Of a DNA stretch of 64,000 nt, positions 1 to 8,308 are shown one piece after another. A model generated the notes under the pieces. The model made no database searches. It was given only the letters and a program-made list of their open reading frames with translations, and was not told the DNA's origin. The DNA is from Lentzea sp. NBRC 102530 (GTDB lineage: Bacteria; Actinomycetota; Actinomycetes; Mycobacteriales; Pseudonocardiaceae): NCBI RefSeq assembly GCF_030269365.1, contig NZ_BSTF01000002.1, forward strand, positions 186,001 to 250,000. Reading direction: 5' to 3'. Made by a program: the position numbers and the translations under genes. Within the stretch, counting starts at the first letter, position 1, and each line of letters begins with the position of its first letter.

Positions 1-1177
1 CCTCGAACGTGTCCGACAGCGCGGCCCGGTCCGCGAGCCAGTAGTTCATCTGGATGTTGATGTCGGTGTGGTAGTCGCTGTACCAGTCCGGGTTGTTGTT
101 CGACAGCCACAGACCCTGCAGGTTGATCGGCAGGTTGTCGCGCGACGCCGTGATGGCGAGGTAGCGGCCGAACTGGAGGTAGCTCGCCTCCAGCTCCGGG
201 TCGGGCGCGTTGCTCGACGCCCTGGCCTGCAACCGGGTCCAGGTGTCCGTCGCGCGCTGGGCGTCGGTGGACCGGCCGAGGTCGACCCGCTGCCGGTCGT
301 ACTTCTTGCGGTAGTCGGCGACGTGCGTGCGCAGCAGGGCGTCCGCCTTGGCGCGCACCTTCGCCTTCTCCAGCGCGAGCTTCGCCGGTTCCACGAGGGG
401 ATCCATGAACCCGGTGGTGTGGTCCGGCACGTAGTTCGTGCCGCCGGAGAACACGACCACCAGGTCCGAGCAGCCCGTGAACGCCAGCTTCGCGCCGTCC
501 ACCTCGACCGTCCCATCAGGACTGAACGCCGTGACGACACCGGCGTACGCCAGCTTGTTCGCGAATGAGCCCGTGAACACCGCCGCGGTGTGCGGCGAGT
601 CGCCCACGGTCGGTTCGCCGTGTGCGCCGACGAGGTCGATCGTGCCGGTCTGGCTCGGGCCGACGAGGCGGACGACCACCACGTCGTCCGGGTGGCTCGA
701 GTAGATCTCGCGGCGGTACTGCTTGCCGCCGTGCGTGTACTTCGTGGTGACGAGGCCGTTGCTCAGGTCGAGTTCGCGGCGGTAGTTCGTGGCGCCCGCG
801 TGGCCCGGCACGTTCACGTAGAGCTTGGCCAGCATGGAGAACGTGCCGAAGCGCGTCGGGTCGTAGGGCAACTGGCCGTCGCCTTCGAGGGCGTCGTTCA
901 GCTCGCCGGTCCACAGCGTGACGTCGGTCAGGTAGAGGAAGTCCTTCTCGACGCCACCGCCGACGAGCGCGCCGAGGCGCCCGTTGCCGATCGGGAGACC
1001 CTGCTCGATGATCTTCGCCTCGTCGGCGGGAGCGGGGTACCAGAGCGTGGTCGGATTGGCCGTGAGCGGGTTGCCGCTCGGCCGGTACGGCTCGGCGTGC
1101 GAGGTGAACGTGGGCAGGACCACGGCCCCGAGCCCCAACGCGCCGGTGGCCTTCAGAAACGTGCGACGTGAGGTCAT
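1..1177 (-). CDS. Secreted GH95 alpha-L-fucosidase, C-terminus cut by window edge
   Basis: Removes terminal alpha-L-fucose from glycans outside the cell. The visible 392 residues begin with a Tat-like signal (TSRRTFLK, then a hydrophobic stretch). The GH95 N-terminal beta-sandwich follows, with the marks LPIGNGRLGALV and PADEAKIIEQGLPIGNG. The start of the catalytic barrel reads LPINLQGLW...NNNPDWYSDYHTDIN, a GH95 hallmark. The ATG at 1177 has GGAG about 10 nt upstream. The catalytic Glu/Asp region and the end of the gene lie beyond position 1. It lies 30 bp downstream of the GH27 gene on the same strand, so the two are probably one transcript for glycan breakdown. Family assignment is firm; substrate linkage is not visible. 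Confidence 0.88.
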   Translation of the reverse strand, partial: MTSRRTFLKATGALGLGAVVLPTFTSHAEPYRPSGNPLTANPTTLWYPAPADEAKIIEQGLPIGNGRLGALVGGGVEKDFLYLTDVTLWTGELNDALEGDGQLPYDPTRFGTFSMLAKLYVNVPGHAGATNYRRELDLSNGLVTTKYTHGGKQYRREIYSSHPDDVVVVRLVGPSQTGTIDLVGAHGEPTVGDSPHTAAVFTGSFANKLAYAGVVTAFSPDGTVEVDGAKLAFTGCSDLVVVFSGGTNYVPDHTTGFMDPLVEPAKLALEKAKVRAKADALLRTHVADYRKKYDRQRVDLGRSTDAQRATDTWTRLQARASSNAPDPELEASYLQFGRYLAITASRDNLPINLQGLWLSNNNPDWYSDYHTDINIQMNYWLADRAALSDTFE

Positions 1178-1207
1178 CGTTCGTAACTCCGTGAGGTGCG
1201 TTGCGGA

Positions 1208-3343
1208 TCAGGGGGTGGGCAGGCTGGACACGTGCACGGCGTTGTCCGGTCCGCGCACCGCGACCCAGGTCGTGCCGCCGGCACCCGCGGCCGCGCCGAC
1301 CGCGCCGGTGAGCGCGTTGCTCACGAACTGGTCGCGCTTGAACCACCAGGTGCCCGCGCCGTCGACGAGGTCCTGCTGCCACAGCGTGTAGTCGCTGCCG
1401 CGCACGAACACGTTGACGCGGTCGCCGTTCGCGAGGGCCGTCGGGCTGCCGCTGATCACGCCGCCGAGCGAGGTCCAGGCGGACCAGCCGTTCGCGGTGC
1501 GCTTGCGGTACCAGGCGGAGTCGTCCTGCAGCCGGACCGTGACGAACGTGCCGGCGGACACCGTCGCGGCAGAAGGCCTGCCGTAGATCTGCTGGTTGCC
1601 GGGAGAACCGACCGAGGTCCAGGTAGCGCTGTTCCTGTCGCGCGTCCACACGCGACCGTCAGCACCGCGACCGAAGAGGCTCCAGCTGTCCGGGCTGGTG
1701 AACGCCACCGACACCGAGTCCGTCAGGCTACCGCCGAGCGAGGACCAGTTGCCCCACTTGCCGTTCGCGTAGGTCCGTTGGTACGCAACGTTGTCCGTGC
1801 CGCGCACGAACAGATCGACGCGCCCGTTCGCGCTGGCGAAAGCCGACGGCTGGCCGAGGACCCGACCGTTCTTGGGGCCACCGAGCACGACCCAGTTGCG
1901 CCACTCGCCGTTGACCATCGACCGCTGCGTGAGGCGACCGGACCTGTCGCGCGCGAACGTGGCCATCGTCCTGTCGTCCCATCGAACCAGCGCCGGGCTG
2001 GCCGACGTCTCGCCACCGACGTCCGTGCCGGGCACCGCGGTCTCGCCGCGCAACTTGAGGAACGCCGTGCCGTGCGCGGGAACCGTGACGGTGACCTTGT
2101 CGGTCGTCGTGCCCTTGTCCGCCCGCGCCCGCAGGTCCCGCACGCTGACCGTGCCCTCGAGCCCGGCATCGGCCACATCGACCGCGAACTCGGCGGGCTG
2201 GTCGTTGCGGTTCAGCACCGCCACGGCCCGCTCACCCTTGCCGGACAACACCTTGCTGTACACGTCGACGTTGTTCGAACCCGCCACCCGAACACCCTGG
2301 ATGGCCAGCGGGTCCTGGTTCACCGCGATGATCTCGGGGTTCTTCAACGTGTCGATCATGGACTGCGGCAACGTCCGCGGGTCCGACCCGATGATGAGCG
2401 GCGAGGCCATCACCGACCACATGACGAGCTGCGAGGTCGACTCCTCCTCGTTGAGCTCGTACGTCCCCTGCTCGGTCTTGCGCATGGGGATCAGGTAGTC
2501 GGGATCGTTGTAGTGACCGGGCCCCTGCGCGCCGGGCCGGTAGAGGTTGCGATCCATGTTGCGCAACACATCGCGCCAGATCCCCTCGTACGGCGTGCCG
2601 AACGCGACGTCCGTGCTCGTCCGCCACGAGTCACCCACGCGCGGCCCGTACGTGTAAGCCACGTAAGCCGTCTGGTCCCACCGGTGCGGCACACCCCACT
2701 CGTCCGTGACGGGGTTGCAGAGGTTGAGGATCATCTTCCGCCCGGCCTTCTGCACGGCGGCGGAGAACTGTGTGAACGCGACAGCCGGGTCCATGTTCTG
2801 CGCGATGCCGCACAGGAAGTCGATCTTGATGGCGTCGAACTTCCACCCGGCGAACTGCCTGGCGTCGGCCTCGTAGTACCCACCACCACTGCCGGCGGCG
2901 CAGTTCTTGCCGTCCCAAGCCCCGGCGTCGGTGTAGATGCCCGCCTTCAACCCCTTGGCGTGCAACGTGTCCACGAGCTTGGTGAAGCCGGACGGGAACC
3001 GCGCGGGGTCGGGCACCAACGACCCCTTGCCATCGCGCGGCGGGCTGGCGTTCCACCCACCGTCGATCCACACGATGTCGTACCCGGCCTTGGCAAGACC
3101 ACTGCTCACGAGGTGGTCAGCCACCCCGAGCACCTTCTCCTCCGAGGCGGCGCCAACGGCGAAGTAGGAGTTCCACCCCATGTATGGAGTGCGTGCGACA
3201 CCGGAGTCGTAGTAGGTGGGCGCTCCTTGGTCAACGCCCGCGTGCTCAACCGGGGCGGAAGTGGCAGCAGGCGCAGCGGCAACCGCCGTGGGCGCCAACA
3301 GCGCCAAAGCGATGGTGGTCGCGGACAGCAGGGTTCTCGGCAT
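1208..3343 (-). CDS. Secreted GH27 alpha-galactosidase-like enzyme with C-terminal lectin propeller
   Basis: A 711-residue exported glycosidase. Residues 1-25 form a Sec signal peptide. Residues 50-350 form the GH27 barrel: RTPYMGWNSY near 51-60, WIDGGWN near 92-98, the nucleophile region IKIDFLCG with D175, and the acid/base candidate D238 or D245 in RVGDSWRTSTDVA. Residues 352-435 fit the usual C-terminal beta-sandwich. From about 450 to 711 there are repeated blades (WxxWxxLGG, LFxRGxD) like PLL/tectonin fucose- or galactose-binding propellers. GH27 also includes N-acetylgalactosaminidases and beta-L-arabinopyranosidases, so the exact sugar is open. The start has GAGAGG upstream. An AT-rich palindrome at 3411-3425 probably controls it together with the downstream fucosidase gene. 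Confidence 0.87.
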   Translation of the reverse strand: MPRTLLSATTIALALLAPTAVAAAPAATSAPVEHAGVDQGAPTYYDSGVARTPYMGWNSYFAVGAASEEKVLGVADHLVSSGLAKAGYDIVWIDGGWNASPPRDGKGSLVPDPARFPSGFTKLVDTLHAKGLKAGIYTDAGAWDGKNCAAGSGGGYYEADARQFAGWKFDAIKIDFLCGIAQNMDPAVAFTQFSAAVQKAGRKMILNLCNPVTDEWGVPHRWDQTAYVAYTYGPRVGDSWRTSTDVAFGTPYEGIWRDVLRNMDRNLYRPGAQGPGHYNDPDYLIPMRKTEQGTYELNEEESTSQLVMWSVMASPLIIGSDPRTLPQSMIDTLKNPEIIAVNQDPLAIQGVRVAGSNNVDVYSKVLSGKGERAVAVLNRNDQPAEFAVDVADAGLEGTVSVRDLRARADKGTTTDKVTVTVPAHGTAFLKLRGETAVPGTDVGGETSASPALVRWDDRTMATFARDRSGRLTQRSMVNGEWRNWVVLGGPKNGRVLGQPSAFASANGRVDLFVRGTDNVAYQRTYANGKWGNWSSLGGSLTDSVSVAFTSPDSWSLFGRGADGRVWTRDRNSATWTSVGSPGNQQIYGRPSAATVSAGTFVTVRLQDDSAWYRKRTANGWSAWTSLGGVISGSPTALANGDRVNVFVRGSDYTLWQQDLVDGAGTWWFKRDQFVSNALTGAVGAAAGAGGTTWVAVRGPDNAVHVSSLPTP

Positions 3344-3410
3344 ACCCGTACCTCTCGTCGTCGAGTGGCCAAAGCATGCTTCGGTCCCCCGATCGCGTCA
3401 AGAATAAATA

Positions 3411-3425
3411 CTAAATTAAGTTTAG
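3411..3425. promoter_or_regulatory. AT-rich palindrome upstream of the glycosidase genes
   Basis: CTAAA-TTAAG-TTTAG, a palindrome with 5-bp arms in a 30-bp AT-rich island inside very GC-rich DNA, 68 bp upstream of the GH27 start. A TATTCT on the minus strand (3406-3401) could be the -10 of this promoter, which would place the palindrome in the spacer where a repressor would block RNA polymerase. The regulator is not identified; ROK- and GntR-type sugar regulators often use such sites. Confidence 0.45.
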
Positions 3426-3570
3426 AAGTCCCTGCGCCCGTACGCACCGTAACAGCCCTCCGACCTATGGCAACGGTCCAGGCAGGATTACCCAAGATCC
3501 TGTCCGATCCAGGTCAAGGTCCTCGGAGGTGTGAGGTGTTCGGGGGTAGCGCGAGTTGCCCCCGAAGACG

Positions 3571-3608
3571 CCTCTGCCCCGGCTCGACGTAACGAGCCGG
3601 GGCAGAGG
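3571..3608 (-). terminator. Perfect 16-bp stem-loop
   Basis: Arms CCTCTGCCCCGGCTCG and CGAGCCGGGGCAGAGG around a 6-nt loop (ACGTAA). No base is mismatched. It lies in the gene-free region between the 3' end of the stress-protein gene (4057, leftward) and the GH27 promoter, so it probably stops leftward readthrough into the glycosidase genes. There is no clear U-run. Confidence 0.6.
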
Positions 3609-3821
3609 GAAAGAGGGGAGGGGCTCAAGCCTGACCGATACCGCACCACAGCCGCAGTCTCACCAGACCCGCGCACGCAACCGCAGTCGCCAACGCAAGC
3701 CGACCACCACCCAAGCCCGGCGCGCGCACCCAACCGGACAGCCGTCAACGCAAGCCGCCCACGTACGAAACCCGGCACGCGAAGCCGAAGGCGAGCCCGA
3801 ACGAGCTGCTGCCACCTCTTA
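3609..3821. other. Gene-free spacer, base-skewed, no gene seen
   Basis: Short open frames cross this stretch in several directions but none has a ribosome binding site, codon bias or a recognisable domain. One strand is rich in A and C, and short words such as CAACGCAAGCCG recur (near 3691 and 3747). I see no gene in it. Together with the flanking stem-loops it looks like terminator and repeat-element DNA. Confidence 0.5.
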
Positions 3822-3842
3822 GCCGGTTCCGCCTGAACCGGC
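3822..3842 (-). terminator. 8-bp stem-loop
   Basis: GCCGGTTC / GAACCGGC around CGCCT. It directly abuts the longer inverted repeat at 3841-3963. It lies about 215 bp past the stop codon of the leftward stress-protein gene and may act as a secondary terminator. Confidence 0.45.
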
Positions 3843-3963
3843 GATTGGGGCTTGACCTTGAGGGGCGGGATGCCAGCACGTCAGACCGGCCGGGGCGCTT
3901 GTATCCCCGGCTTGTGAGGCCGATGCGCATCCCGCCAGGGGCTCAAGGTCAAGCCTCAATCGC
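3841..3963. repeat. Long imperfect inverted repeat with nested hairpin
   Basis: The left arm starts at 3841 (GCGATTGGGGCTTGACC...) and the right arm ends at 3963 (...GGTCAAGCCTCAATCGC). The arms are 33 and 37 nt and match except for one mismatch and a short 4-5 nt insertion in the right arm. The loop contains a second hairpin, GCCGGGG/CCCCGGC at 3889-3911. The structure begins 94 bp past the stop codon of the leftward stress-protein gene. It may be a terminator or a dispersed intergenic palindromic element; no open frame lies in it. Confidence 0.6.
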
Positions 3964-4056
3964 AACCCCAGATATCCGAAACGACCCAACGGGACCACCC
4001 TCGCAGGGTGACAGGACCAGCCCAACGCAACCACCCCCGCTGGAAGCTGGAGCCCG

Positions 4057-4539
4057 TCACGGCACCACCAGCACGGGCCAATGCCCAGCCCGGATCAGCC
4101 GAGTCGCCACCGACCCGGCGAACCGGTGCCCGGCCTGTTGCGAAGCCCCGACCACCACCATGTCCGCCTGACACTGATCGGCCGACTCCCGCAACACCGT
4201 CACGGGATCCCCGAACGCCTTGACGAACGTCACCGGAACGTCCAACTCCTCGGCGAGCTCCCGAACCTGATCCCGCAACTCCGCGTACAACGTCGCCGCA
4301 GTCTCGTGTTCGAACACCGAGGCAACCGCCGGACTGAAGGCACCCAACGAGGAATGGCAAGCCACGAACGTGACCACCAGCCGAGCCCCCTGCCGCCGAG
4401 CGAACCCGAACGCCGCCGCGGCAGCCCGCATGGCGGTGTCCGACCCGTCCACCCCCACCAGCACGGTGCGGGCGGACGGCAGCGGAGCGGGGCCGAAGGC
4501 GTCCACGGTGGACGAGAAGGCGTTGGGGCCGGCGCTCAT
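4057..4539 (-). CDS. Universal stress protein (UspA family)
   Basis: A 160-residue single-domain Usp, thought to bind ATP or AMP and to act in stress adaptation. It opens with TVLVGVDGSDTAMRAA, the usual first strand and Asp. The C-terminal nucleotide loop is VVGASQQAGHRFAGSVATRLI followed by PVLVVP, a variant of the G-2x-G-9x-G(S/T) motif. The ATG at 4539 is preferred over the upstream one at 4569 because GAGGGGG precedes it. The gene begins 19 bp after the MFS exporter gene on the same strand and is probably co-transcribed with it under TetR control. Confidence 0.9.
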   Translation of the reverse strand: MSAGPNAFSSTVDAFGPAPLPSARTVLVGVDGSDTAMRAAAAAFGFARRQGARLVVTFVACHSSLGAFSPAVASVFEHETAATLYAELRDQVRELAEELDVPVTFVKAFGDPVTVLRESADQCQADMVVVGASQQAGHRFAGSVATRLIRAGHWPVLVVP

Positions 4540-4558
4540 GGTTTCCCCCTCAGGAAGT

Positions 4559-6103
4559 TCAGCGAGCAACCGCTGAGTCTGCTTCCTTCTTCTCGAGATC
4601 GATCGTCGTGCGCAACGTGATCGGCTTGAGCAGCAGCGCCGCGATGATCCCCACGACGCCGACCGCGGCCGAGATCAGGAAGATGTGCGCCGTGGCGTCC
4701 CCGTACACCGTGTGCACGACGGTCTGCACCTGGGGCGGCAACGCCGAGAGGTTCAACGCGCTGGTGCTCCCGGTCGACTGCCCGGCCGGCACGTGCAACG
4801 CGGCCGACAGGTCAGCGGTCACGCGGTTGGCCAGCACCGCGCCGAGCACCGACACGCCGATCGTGCCGCCCAGTGACCGGAAGAACGTCACGGTCGCGGA
4901 GGCGGCCCCGAGCTCGCTCAGCGGAACGCTGTTCTGCACAGCCAGAACCAGGTTCTGCATGGTCATGCCGACGCCGATGCCGACGACCGCCATCGCGACC
5001 CCGACGATCCACAACGCGGTGGCGTGGTCGACGAACCCGAGCCCGAGGAACCCGAGCACCAGGATGATGGTGCCCGCCACGATGTACGGCTTGATCCGCC
5101 CGGTCCGGCTGATCAACCGGCCGGACACGGTGGACGACACCAGCACACCCGCCATCAACGGGATCGTCAGCAGCCCGGCCTCGGTGGGCGAGTACCCGCG
5201 CCCGATCTGGAAGTACTGCCCGAGGAACACCGCGCCACCGAACATGGCCATGCCCACGGAGAGCGAAGCGATGATCGCCAGCGCCGGGGTGCGCTGGACG
5301 ACGATGTGCAGCGGCACAACGGGTTCGGCGACGCGCATCTCGACGGCGACGGCAACGCCGAGCAGCATCACGCCGCCGAGCACCATCGCGCCGGTCTGCC
5401 AGGAGATCCAGTCGAACGAGTTGCCGACGAAGGACACCCAGATCAGCAGCACGCTCACCCCGGCGGCGATCAAGGCCGCGCCCAGGTAGTCGATCTTCAC
5501 GTTCGAACGGCGCACGGTCTCGAGCTTCAGCGTCGCCTGGAGCACCACGAACGCGATCGCGGCGATCGGCACGGCGACCCAGAAGCACCAGCGCCAGCCG
5601 AGCCACGACACGTCCACGATCAGGCCGCCCAGCAGCGGGCCGCCAACGGTCGCGACGGCCATGACCGCGCCGAGGTAGCCGTTGTAGCGGCCGCGCTCAC
5701 GGGGCGGGATGATCGCGGCGATCACGACCTGCACCAGCGCCTGGAGGCCGCCGACGCCGAGGCCCTGGAACGCTCGGGCGGCGATCAGCTGGCCGGTGTC
5801 CTGGGCGAAGCCGGAGAGCAGCGAGCCGATCACGAAGATCACGATCGCGGCCTGGACCAGGGTCTTCTTGTTGAACAGGTCGGCCAGCTTGCCCCAGATC
5901 GGGGTGGTGGCCGTCGCCGTGAGCAGGGTGGCCGTGACCACCCACGTGTACTGGGTCTGCGTGCCGTTCAGCGAGCCGATGATCCGCGGCAGCGCGGTGG
6001 ACACCACCGTGGAGCTGACCATGGCCACGAACAGCGCGAGCAGCAGTCCGGACAGCGACTCCAGCACCTGCCGGTGCCCCATCGCCCGAGTCTCGATCTT
6101 CAC
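4559..6103 (-). CDS. MFS drug exporter, DHA2 (EmrB/QacA) family
   Basis: A 514-residue proton-driven exporter of toxic compounds. The N-terminal segment SGLLLALFVAMVSSTVVSTALPRI is typical of 14-helix DHA2 pumps, with motif A GKLADLFNKK between helices 2 and 3 and the motif C region GVGGLQALVQVV further on. The GTG at 6103 (VKIETRAMGHR) is chosen because AAGGGG precedes it; the open frame runs further upstream through the regulatory region but without coding character. It is divergent from a TetR gene, with a palindrome between them, so it is probably induced by its substrate. The substrate is unknown. Confidence 0.9.
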   Translation of the reverse strand: MKIETRAMGHRQVLESLSGLLLALFVAMVSSTVVSTALPRIIGSLNGTQTQYTWVVTATLLTATATTPIWGKLADLFNKKTLVQAAIVIFVIGSLLSGFAQDTGQLIAARAFQGLGVGGLQALVQVVIAAIIPPRERGRYNGYLGAVMAVATVGGPLLGGLIVDVSWLGWRWCFWVAVPIAAIAFVVLQATLKLETVRRSNVKIDYLGAALIAAGVSVLLIWVSFVGNSFDWISWQTGAMVLGGVMLLGVAVAVEMRVAEPVVPLHIVVQRTPALAIIASLSVGMAMFGGAVFLGQYFQIGRGYSPTEAGLLTIPLMAGVLVSSTVSGRLISRTGRIKPYIVAGTIILVLGFLGLGFVDHATALWIVGVAMAVVGIGVGMTMQNLVLAVQNSVPLSELGAASATVTFFRSLGGTIGVSVLGAVLANRVTADLSAALHVPAGQSTGSTSALNLSALPPQVQTVVHTVYGDATAHIFLISAAVGVVGIIAALLLKPITLRTTIDLEKKEADSAVAR

Positions 6104-6129
6104 ATCCGCCCCTTCGTCACCTCTGATTC

Positions 6130-6154
6130 TTGCGCGTCGTGCAAATTTGCGCAA
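6130..6154. promoter_or_regulatory. Probable TetR operator between the exporter and its regulator
   Basis: Outer arms TTGCGC (6130-6135) and GCGCAA (6149-6154) surround the perfect palindrome GCAAATTTGC (6141-6150). The site lies in the 82-bp gap between divergent MFS and tetR genes, the usual place for a TetR operator. Confidence 0.6.
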
Positions 6155-6185
6155 TGGGCAACGTACACCCGCTAGGCTGGACGGC

Positions 6186-6767
6186 ATGGAGACCCTCACC
6201 ACTCGCCGCGAGCACAAGAAGGCGGTGACCAGGCGGGCGCTGGCGAACGCGGCGTTGCGGCTCGCGATGGAGCACGGCCTGGACGGCGTGACGGTCGAGG
6301 ACATCGCGGACGCGGCGGGCGTCTCGCGCCGGACGTTCTCCAACTACTTCACCAGCAAGGAGGACGCGGTCCTCGACGCCGACCGCCAGCGCATGCGGGC
6401 TCTCGTCACGCTCGTGCAGGCTCGACCCGAGCGCGAAAGCGCCTGGCAGGCCCTTCGCGCGTCGACCGCCGACCTCTACCGCGACCGGCCGCTCCCGGAC
6501 GTCGAGTGGATGGCCCAGCTCCGGCTGCTGCGCCGGCACCCGTCGCTGCTCGCACGCCAGGCAGGGGACCAGGTCGCGCTCGAACGCGACCTGACCGCCG
6601 TGCTGGTACTCCGCGAACCCGACGAGGAGGTCGCCCGTCTGATGGCCGCGACCTTCCTCGCCACGATCCGCACCGGCATCGCCCTGTGGCTCGAAGGCGC
6701 GGGCAAGCAGCAGTTGCCCGGCCTCGTCGACCGCCTGCTCGGCCGCGTCGTGGTTCAGGGCACGTAG
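6186..6767 (+). CDS. TetR-family regulator of the adjacent exporter
   Basis: 193 residues. The N-terminal HTH is clear: VTVEDIADAAGVSRRTFSNYF near 38-58, followed by TSKEDAVLDAD. The C-terminal region is an AcrR-like ligand domain. It probably represses the divergent DHA2 exporter and itself. There is no Shine-Dalgarno sequence. A TAGGCT hexamer at 6173-6178 lies 7 nt before the ATG, so the mRNA may be leaderless. Its 3' end overlaps the convergent SDR gene by 13 bp. Confidence 0.9.
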   Translation: METLTTRREHKKAVTRRALANAALRLAMEHGLDGVTVEDIADAAGVSRRTFSNYFTSKEDAVLDADRQRMRALVTLVQARPERESAWQALRASTADLYRDRPLPDVEWMAQLRLLRRHPSLLARQAGDQVALERDLTAVLVLREPDEEVARLMAATFLATIRTGIALWLEGAGKQQLPGLVDRLLGRVVVQGT

Positions 6768-7345
6768 ACCTGGCCGGTCTGCCGTCCCTCGATCGACCGC
6801 ACGTACGCGCGCGTGACCTCGGCCAGCGGGACGGGCTTCAGGCCGGGGAAGAAGTCGCCGTACGCGTCGAGCGACTCGGTGAAGACCGTGGGGCTGACGG
6901 CGTTCACCCGCTTCGGCGCGATCTCGACGGCCGCCGTGCGCACCCATCCCTCCAGCGCGCCGTTGGCCAGCGCGGCCGCGGCGCCACCGGGCACGGCCTC
7001 CCGCGCGAGCATGCCGGTGATCAGCGTGAACGAGTCCGTGACGTGCGCGAGCCCTTCGCGCACGAGCAGGATCTGGGGGAGCACCTTGCCGGTCATCGCG
7101 GCCTGGTAGTCGTCCGCGGTCAGGTCGCTCACCGGTCCGAACGGGACGTGCCCCGCGGCCGAGGCGACGGCGTCGAACGGGCCCGCCGTGCGGTACATCT
7201 CGGCCACCTGGGCCGGGTCGGACACGTCGTAGCGCAGGTCGCCCGAGGTGCGGGAGACGGTGACGACGTCGTGCTTGCGTTCCACGAGCTCCGAGTGCAG
7301 TGCGGTGCCCAGCGTGCCGGAAGCTCCAACGAGCAGAATCCTCAT
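6755..7345 (-). CDS. Short-chain dehydrogenase/reductase, small atypical subfamily
   Basis: 196 residues with an N-terminal Rossmann motif GASGTLG and a conserved ANGALEGWVRTAAVE helix. In this compact SDR subfamily the position of the usual catalytic Tyr of YxxxK is occupied differently (NGALEG), as is normal for these relatives. The substrate is unknown. The gene is divergent from a LysR gene, with a 69-bp gap, so it is probably the target of that regulator. Confidence 0.82.
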   Translation of the reverse strand: MRILLVGASGTLGTALHSELVERKHDVVTVSRTSGDLRYDVSDPAQVAEMYRTAGPFDAVASAAGHVPFGPVSDLTADDYQAAMTGKVLPQILLVREGLAHVTDSFTLITGMLAREAVPGGAAAALANGALEGWVRTAAVEIAPKRVNAVSPTVFTESLDAYGDFFPGLKPVPLAEVTRAYVRSIEGRQTGQVYVP

Positions 7346-7414
7346 GGGCTCGACGCTAGGAGCGTTTTCAGGGCTTGAGAAATGCCGTTCGTGCAGCACT
7401 TATACTCGACGGTT

Positions 7415-8308
7415 ATGAATGTCGAGCTGCGTCACCTGCGGGCGCTCGCCGCGATCGGCGACCACCTGTCGATCACCGCGGCGGCCCGGGCGCTGCACGT
7501 CACCCAGCCTGCGCTGTCCCGCACGCTCGAACAACTCGAACGCCGCGTCGGCGTCAAGCTCGTCGACCGCACGACCCGTCACGTCGCGCTGACCGAACCC
7601 GGCCACCGCCTGTGGGAGCACAGCCACCGCATCCTCACCTCGCTCGACTCCGCACTGGCCGAAACCGCGGCCCCGCAACCACTTCGGCTCACCTTCGCCT
7701 GGGCCGCGCTCGGCGGCCGCACCACGCCGTTCCTGCGCGAGTGGCGGGCGGAACACCCGGAGGTCGACGTCCGCATCCACCAGTCCGAGGACCCGGTGGC
7801 GGCGCTGCGCAAGGGCGAGGCGGACGTGGCGATCCTGCGCACGCTGCCCGACCGGCCCGGCGTCGACCACGTGGCGATCGCCGAGGAACCCCGCGTCGTG
7901 GCCCTGGCGAACGACCATCCACTTGCGACTCGAGAAGCGTTGGTGCTCAAGGACCTCGTCAACGAGAACGTCGCGGTGTGCGAGATGTCGGCCACGAGCT
8001 CGGCCGAGCTCTGGCCCGAAGGCGACCGCCCGCACACGCTCGACGTGCCGGGCGCGGTCGAGTGGATCACGGCGATAGCGGCCGGCACCACGGTGGGCGT
8101 CACCACGGCAGGGTCGAGCCACGACTACCCGCACCCCGGCGTCACGTACCTGCCGCTGACCGACGCGGGCCTGATCACCGTGCACCTGGCGTGGCCGCGG
8201 CCGGCGGCGCACCCGGCGACGGAGGCGTTCGTCGCCCTGGCACGGCGCCATCTGGGCGCCACAGCCGCAGCTGGAGCATCGCCGCGAACCGCGCGTCGGC
8301 AGAGCTGA
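7415..8308 (+). CDS. LysR-family transcriptional regulator
   Basis: 297 residues. The winged HTH lies at 1-60 (LSITAAARALHVTQPALSRTLEQLE) and is followed by a short periplasmic-binding-type effector domain. It probably regulates the divergent SDR gene. The ATG at 7415 has TATACT at 7401-7406, 8 nt upstream, and no Shine-Dalgarno, which suggests a leaderless mRNA; the open frame to 7382 is discounted. The C-terminal 134 bp overlap the convergent PucR gene, and both tails look like coding sequence up to the family-typical ends. Confidence 0.9.
   Translation: MNVELRHLRALAAIGDHLSITAAARALHVTQPALSRTLEQLERRVGVKLVDRTTRHVALTEPGHRLWEHSHRILTSLDSALAETAAPQPLRLTFAWAALGGRTTPFLREWRAEHPEVDVRIHQSEDPVAALRKGEADVAILRTLPDRPGVDHVAIAEEPRVVALANDHPLATREALVLKDLVNENVAVCEMSATSSAELWPEGDRPHTLDVPGAVEWITAIAAGTTVGVTTAGSSHDYPHPGVTYLPLTDAGLITVHLAWPRPAAHPATEAFVALARRHLGATAAAGASPRTARRQS

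Noticed and set aside
1196..3592. Long open frame on the plus strand
   Set aside because: Antisense shadow of the GH27 gene, low complexity, no family match.
3841..3963. Inverted repeat considered as insertion-sequence ends
   Set aside because: The enclosed loop is too short for a transposase and the arms are close together.
3488..4030. Several small open frames in the gene-free region
   Set aside because: No ribosome binding sites, conflicting frames and stem-loop content; treated as non-coding.
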